From assembly GCA_039105265.1 (NCBI GenBank), contig JAPFFF010000136.1, positions 1 to 40,548 on the forward strand: 40,548 nt of DNA. Reading direction: 5' to 3'. This document shows, in pieces, positions 36,601 to 40,548 of the stretch (its first letter is position 1; every line of letters starts with the position of its first letter). The position numbers were made by a program, and so were the translations under genes. Under the pieces are notes generated by a model that searched no databases, had not been told where the DNA came from, and was given only the letters and a program-made list of their open reading frames with translations. This DNA comes from Tritrichomonas musculus (taxonomy: Eukaryota; Parabasalia; Tritrichomonadida; Tritrichomonadidae).

Positions 36601-37089
36601 GCTGCTTGGAAGAGAATCGTTGTTGTTTGGAAGAGAATCGTTGTTGTTTGGAAGAGAATCGATGCTGCTTGGAAGAGAATCGATGCTGCTTGGAAGAGAA
36701 TCGATGCTGCTTGGAAGAGAATCGTTGTTGTTTGGAAGAGAATCGATGCTGCTTGGAAGAGAATCGATGCTGCTTGGAAGAGAATCGATGCTGCTTGGAA
36801 GAGAATCGTTGTTGTTTGGAAGAGAATCGTTGTTGTTTGGAAGAGAATCGATGCTGCTTGGAAGAGAATCGATGCTGCTTGGAAGAGAATCGTTGTTGTT
36901 TGGAAGAGAATCGATGTTGTTTGGAAGAGAATCGTTGTTGTTTGGAAGATAATCGATGCTGCTTGGAAGAGAATCGATGCTGCTTGGAAGAGAATCGTTG
37001 CTGTTTGGAAGAGAATCGTTGTTGCTTGGAAGAGAATCGATGCTGCTTGGAAGAGAATCGTTGTTGTTTGGGAGATAATCGATGCTGCT
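33646..37089 (+). repeat. Phase-perfect island inside the irregular domain
   Basis: Exactly 164 units (3,444 bp) without a phase-changing indel, bounded by the short unit at 33628 and by a missing base at 37089/37090. The rest of the irregular domain averages roughly one indel per few hundred bases. The island contains the near-identical copy of left-domain sequence at 34558-35695. Mixed tails are present in its flanks. Confidence 0.88.
34558..35695 (+). repeat. Third copy of part of the 7-kb repeat
   Basis: Unit order matches 14248-15385 (and 21220-22357) over about 1.14 kb, including the end of a version I unit, the GD-A-GD doublet (35179 and 35221), the GD unit beginning TAGGAG (35326) and the GCTACT unit near 35507. 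I found one difference: T at 35093 where the left copies have C. The offset, 20,310 bp, is not a multiple of 21 because indels lie in between. Confidence 0.9.
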
Positions 37090-37380
37090 GGAAGAGAATC
37101 GATGCTGCTTGGAAGAGAATCGTTGTTGTTTGGAAGAGAATCGTTGTTGTTTGGAAGAGAATCGTTGTTGTTTGGAAGAGAATCGTTGTTGTTTGGAAGA
37201 GAATCGATGCTGCTTGGAAGAGAATCGATGCTGCTTGGAAGAGAATCGATGTTGCTTGGAAGAGAATCGATGCTGCTTGGAAGAGAATCGATGTTGTTTG
37301 GAAGAGAATCGATGCTGTTTGGAAGAGAATCGTTGTTGTTTGGAAGAGAATCGTTGTTGTTTGGAAGAGAATGTGTTTGG
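37084..37380 (+). other. End of island: two deletions
   Basis: One base is missing after the GD unit at 37069 (GCTGCTGGAAG), and five near 37371 (GAGAATGTGTTTGG). The second is one of the rare units that lose the CpG. Confidence 0.87.
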
Positions 37381-37860
37381 AAGAGAATCGATGCTGCTTG
37401 GAAGAGAATCGTTGTTGCTTGGAAGAGAATCGTTGTTGTTTGGAAGAGAATCGATGCTGTTTGGAAGAGAATCGATGCTGCTTGGAAGAGAATCGTTGTT
37501 GCTTGGGAGAGAATCGATGCTGCTTGGAAGAGAATCGATGTTGTTTGGAAGAGAATCGTTGTTGTTTGGAAGAGAATCGATGTTGTTTGGAAGAGAATCG
37601 TTGTTGTTTGGAAGAGAATCGTTGCTGTTTGGAAGAGAATCGTTGTTGTTTGGAAGAGAATCGATGCTGCTTGGAAGAGAATCGATGCTGCTTGGAAGAG
37701 AATCGATGCTGCTTGGAAGAGAATCGATGTTGTTTGGAAGAGAATCGATGCTGCTTGGAAGAGAATCGATGCTGCTTGGAAGAGAATCGATGCTGCTTGG
37801 AAGAGAATCGATGCTGCTTGGAAGAGAATCGATGCTGCTTGGAAGAGAATCGTTGTTGTT

Positions 37861-38217
37861 TGGGAGATAATCGATGCTGCTTGGAAGAGAATCGATGCTG
37901 CTTGGAAGAGAATCGTTGTTGTTTGGAAGAGAATCGTTGTTGTTTGGAAGAGAATCGTTGTTGTTTGGAAGAGAATCGTTGTTGTTTGGAAGAGAATCGA
38001 TGCTGCTTGGAAGAGAATCGATGCTGCTTGGAAGAGAATCGATGCTGCTTGGAAGAGAATCGTTGTTGTTTGGAAGAGAATCGATGCTGCTTGGAAGAGA
38101 ATCGATGCTGCTTGGAAGAGAATCGATGCTGCTTGGAAGAGAATCGTTGTTGTTTGGAAGAGAATCGTTGTTGTTTGGAAGAGAATCGATGCTGCTTGGA
38201 AGAGAATCGTTGTTGTT
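37861..38217 (+). repeat. 357-bp higher-order unit, version II, in the irregular domain
   Basis: All seventeen units match version II of the left domain. The next unit is B rather than the GD seen after most left copies. Confidence 0.88.
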
Positions 38218-38257
38218 TGGAAGAGAATCGATGCTGCTTGGAAGAGAATCGATGCTG

Positions 38258-38720
38258 CTTGGAAGAAGAATCGATGCTGCTTGGAAGAGAATCGTTGTTG
38301 TTTGGAGAGAATCGATGCTGCTTGGAAGAGAATCGATGCTGCTTGGAAGAGAATCGTTGTTGTTTGGAAGAGAATCGTTGTTGTTTGGAAGAGAATCGAT
38401 GCTGCTTGGAAGAGAATCGTTGTTGTTTGGAAGAGAATCGATGCTGTTTGGAAGAGAATCGATGCTGTTTGGAAGAGAATCGATGCTGCTTGAAGAGAAT
38501 CGTTGTTGTTTTGGAAGAGAATCGTTGTTGTTTGGGAGATAATCGATGCTGTTTGGAAGAGAATCGTTGTTGTTTGGGAGAGAATCGATGCTGCTTGGAA
38601 GAGAATCGATGCTGCCTTGGAAGAGAATCGATGCTGCTTGGAAGAGAATCGATGCTGCTTGGAAGAGAATCGTTGTTGTTTAGGAGATAATCGATGCTGC
38701 TTGTTGCTTTGGAAGAGAAT
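38258..38720 (+). other. Dense cluster of irregular units
   Basis: Seven changes fall within about 460 bp: +1 near 38265 (GGAAGAAGAATC), -1 near 38304 (TTTGGAGAGAAT), -1 near 38492 (GCTTGAAGAG), +1 near 38510 (GTTGTTTTGG), +1 near 38616 (GCTGCCTTGG), the GD unit at 38681 beginning TAGGAG, and +8 at about 38701-38708 (TTGTTGCT). This is the most disordered stretch of the window. Confidence 0.88.
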
Positions 38721-38982
38721 CGTTGTTGTTTGGAAGAGAATCGTTGTTGTTTGGAAGAGAATCGTTGTTGTTTGGAAGAGAATCGTTGTTGTTTGGAAGA
38801 GAATCGTTGTTGTTTGGGAGAGAATCGATGCTGCTTGGAAGAGAATCGATGCTACTTGGAAGAGAATCGTTGTTGTTTGGAAGAGAATCGTTGTTGTTTG
38901 GAAGAGAATCGTTGTTGTTTGGAAGAGAATCGATGCTGCTTGGAAGAGAATCGATGCTGCTTGGAAGAGAATCGTTGTTGTT

Positions 38983-39285
38983 TGGGAGATAATCGATGCT
39001 GCTTGGAAGAGAATCGATGCTGCTTGGAAGAGAATCGTTGTTGTTTGGAAGAGAATCGTTGTTGTTTGGAAGAGAATCGTTGTTGTTTGGAAGAGAATCG
39101 TTGTTGTTTGGAAGAGAATCGATGCTGCTTGGAAGAGAATCGATGCTGCTTGGAAGAGAATCGATGCTGCTTGGAAGAGAATCGTTGTTGTTTGGAAGAG
39201 AATCGATGCTGCTTGGAAGAGAATCGATGCTGCTTGGAAGAGAATCGATGCTGCTTGGAAGAGAATCGTTGTTGTTTGGAGAGAA
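38983..39285 (+). repeat. Degraded version II opening
   Basis: GD, B, four A, three B, A, three B, A as in version II. It is then interrupted by a one-base loss (TTTGGAGAGAAT, near 39280) where the next A unit should begin. Confidence 0.85.
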
Positions 39286-39435
39286 TCGATGTTGTTTGGA
39301 AGAGAATCGATGCTGCTTGGAAGAGAATCGTTGTTGTTTGGGAGATAATCGATGCTGCTTGGAAGAGAATCGTTGCTGCTTGGAAGAGAATCGATGCTGC
39401 TTGGAAGAGAATCGATGCTGCTTGGAAGAGAATCG

Positions 39436-40202
39436 ATGTTGTTTGGAGAGAATCGTTGTTGTTTGGAAGAGAATCGATGCTGCTTGGAAGAGAATCGTTG
39501 TTGTTTGGAAGAGAATCGTTGTTGTTTGGAAGAGAATCGTTGTTGTTTGGAAGAGAATCGTTGTTGTTTGGAAGAGAATCGTTGTTGTTTGGAAGAGAAT
39601 CGTTGTTGTTTGGAAGAGAATCGTTGTTGCTTGGAAGAGAATCGATGCTGCTTGGAAGAGAATCGTTGTTGTTTGGAAGAGAATCGTTGTTGTTTGGAAG
39701 AGAATCGATGTTGTTTGGAAGAGAATCGTTGTTGCTTGGAAGAGAATCGTTGTTGTTTGGAAGAGAATCGTTGTTGTTTGGAAGAGAATCGTTGTTGTTT
39801 GGAAGAGAATCGATGTTGTTTGGAAGAGAATCGATGCTGCTTGGAAGAGAATCGTTGCTGTTTGGAAGAGAATCGTTGTTGTTTGGGAGATAATCGATGC
39901 TGCTTGGAAGAGAATCGATGCTGCTTGGAAGAGAATCGATGCTGTTTGGAAGAGAATCGTTGTTGTTTGGAAGAGAATCGATGCTGCTTGGAAGAGAATC
40001 GTTGTTGCTTGGAAGAGAATCGTTGTTGTTTGGAAGAGAATCGTTGTTGTTTGGAAGAGAATCGATGCTGCTTGGAAGAGAATCGTTGTTGTTTGGAAGA
40101 GAATCGTTGTTGTTTGGAAGAGAATCGTTGTTGTTTGGAAGAGAATCGATGCTGCTTGGAAGAGAATCGATGCTGCTTGGAAGAGAATCGTGTTGTTTGG
40201 AA
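39436..40202 (+). other. Further one-base losses
   Basis: TTTGGAGAGAAT (-1) near 39447 and AATCGTGTTG (-1) near 40191. Mixed tails are frequent between them. Confidence 0.87.
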
Positions 40203-40281
40203 GAGAATCGTTGTTGTTTGGAAGAGAATCGTTGTTGTTTGGAAGAGAATCGATGCTGCTTGGAAGAGAATCGTTGTTGTT

Positions 40282-40375
40282 TGGGAGATAATCGATGCTG
40301 CATGGAAGAGAATCGATGCTACTTGGAAGAGAATCGTTGTTGTTTGGAAGAGAATCGTTGTTGTTTGGAGAGAAT
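40282..40375 (+). repeat. Partial return of the marker cassette
   Basis: The GD unit at 40282 ends GCTGCA and the next unit carries GCTACT, the linked pair last seen at 10018. The third mark, TAGAAG, is absent; near it a unit has instead lost one base (TTTGGAGAGAAT near 40368). This is the only cassette relative in the right-hand domain. Confidence 0.88.
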
Positions 40376-40548
40376 CGTTGTTGTTTGGAAGAGAATCGTT
40401 GTTGTTTGGAAGAGAATCGTTGTTGTTTGGAAGAGAATCGATGCTGCTTGGAAGAGAATCGATGCTGCTTGGAAGAGAATCGATGCTGCTTGGAAGAGAA
40501 TCGTTGTTGTTTGGAAGAGAATCGATGCTGCTTGGAAGAGAATCGTTG

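Larger units (their letters stand above)
1..40548 (+). repeat. 21-bp tandem satellite array (about 1,930 units)
   Basis: Every stretch of the window is built from a 21-bp unit: head TGGAAGAGAATCG followed by tail TTGTTGTT (type A) or ATGCTGCT (type B). All units point the same way; I found no inverted unit and no foreign DNA. The plus strand is G-rich and C-poor (type A has 7 G and 1 C). Each unit has one CpG, one GAATC, and an uninterrupted purine run of nine (GGAAGAGAA). B and GD units also contain the palindrome ATCGAT, which A units lack. The window opens at a unit boundary and closes inside a unit, so the true array is longer than 40.5 kb. Such size and homogeneity fit eukaryotic satellite DNA; that is an inference from scale, as I do not recognise the family. 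Confidence 0.98.
27658..40548 (+). repeat. Irregular domain with indels and mixed units
   Basis: The same satellite continues but about 28 small indels, from -8 to +9 bp, interrupt its phase, compared with none in the 27.66 kb before it. All eight combinations of the three diagnostic tail bases occur. Examples of the six rare ones, by unit start: ATT 27773, ACT 27794, TTC 27962, TCC 28046, TCT 28298, ATC 30200. GD-like units with only one of the two head changes also occur (33124, 37504, 38575 and 38815 with position 4; 29578 and 36943 with position 8). Either this is an older, less homogenised part of the array, or its consensus is less accurate. Confidence 0.93.

Noticed and set aside
28926..38690. 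Other long frames on the plus strand (GRESLLF, WKRIVVV types) that switch repeat type midway
   Set aside because: They are shifted readings of the same units; the apparent fusions are simply the small indels of the irregular domain. In the left part the GD unit puts a stop (TAA) in the GRES frame.
38852..40303. Reverse-strand frames (KQQRFSS and DSLPNNN types)
   Set aside because: Their starts come from the GC-ATGG marker read backwards and their bodies are complementary readings of the satellite. There is no independent coding evidence.
1..40548. CRISPR array
   Set aside because: Units abut directly at 21 bp with no unique spacers, and no associated genes are present.
1..40548. Bacterial-type iterons, replication origin or centromere-like parS cluster
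   Set aside because: The copy number (about 1,930) and length are far beyond any such element, and no initiator or partition gene is nearby.
1..40548. Telomeric repeat
   Set aside because: The unit is not a short G-run telomere motif and does not terminate within the window.
1..40548. Simple GTT or GCT trinucleotide microsatellite
   Set aside because: Triplets are confined to the 8-nt tail of each 21-bp unit and never extend beyond it, apart from the short insertion at 38701.
1..40548. Hairpin or cruciform potential around ATCGAT in B units
   Set aside because: The palindrome is only six bases and the flanking purine and T-rich parts are not self-complementary, so no stable hairpin is predicted by eye.

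Overview
The whole 40,548-base window is one uninterrupted tandem satellite array. I see no gene, RNA gene, mobile element, CRISPR array, promoter or terminator. The basic unit is 21 bp, and about 1,930 head-to-tail copies lie in one orientation. Each unit has a 13-nt head (TGGAAGAGAATCG) and an 8-nt tail. Two tails dominate: type A (TTGTTGTT) and type B (ATGCTGCT), which differ at unit positions 14, 17 and 20 (TTT versus ACC). A third unit, called GD here, has a changed head (TGGGAGATAATCG) and a B tail. It recurs at irregular intervals like a punctuation mark. The array runs off both ends of the window, so no flanking DNA is visible. An array this large and monotonous is typical of eukaryotic satellite DNA (pericentromeric, subtelomeric or sex-chromosome heterochromatin) and would be exceptional in a bacterium. 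I cannot name the organism.

Layout. Bases 1-27657 hold exactly 1,317 units in perfect 21-bp phase, with no indel that is not a multiple of 21. This part carries large nested duplications. A 4,284-bp (204-unit) period joins two apparently identical copies at about 1575-5977 and 5859-10261. A period of about 7 kb joins copies at about 11383-18388 and 18334-25906. The second pair differs by whole-unit gains and losses, one single-unit A/B switch and one point change. Inside these blocks, 17-unit (357-bp) higher-order repeats start with GD and occur in two versions.

From 27658 to the end the array changes character. About 28 small indels break the phase, and all eight combinations of the three diagnostic tail bases occur, whereas the left part has almost only two. 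Within this irregular part lies a phase-perfect island of 164 units (33646-37089). It contains a 1.14-kb segment nearly identical to the left-hand 7-kb repeat.

The 27.6-kb open reading frame (repeating EENRCCL) is a by-product of a period divisible by three with no stop in one frame. I do not annotate it as a gene. What deserves attention is the recombination record: a two-letter monomer code, copy junctions that can be placed to the base, evidence of single-unit conversion, and a sharp boundary between a homogenised and a degenerate (or less accurately sequenced) domain.
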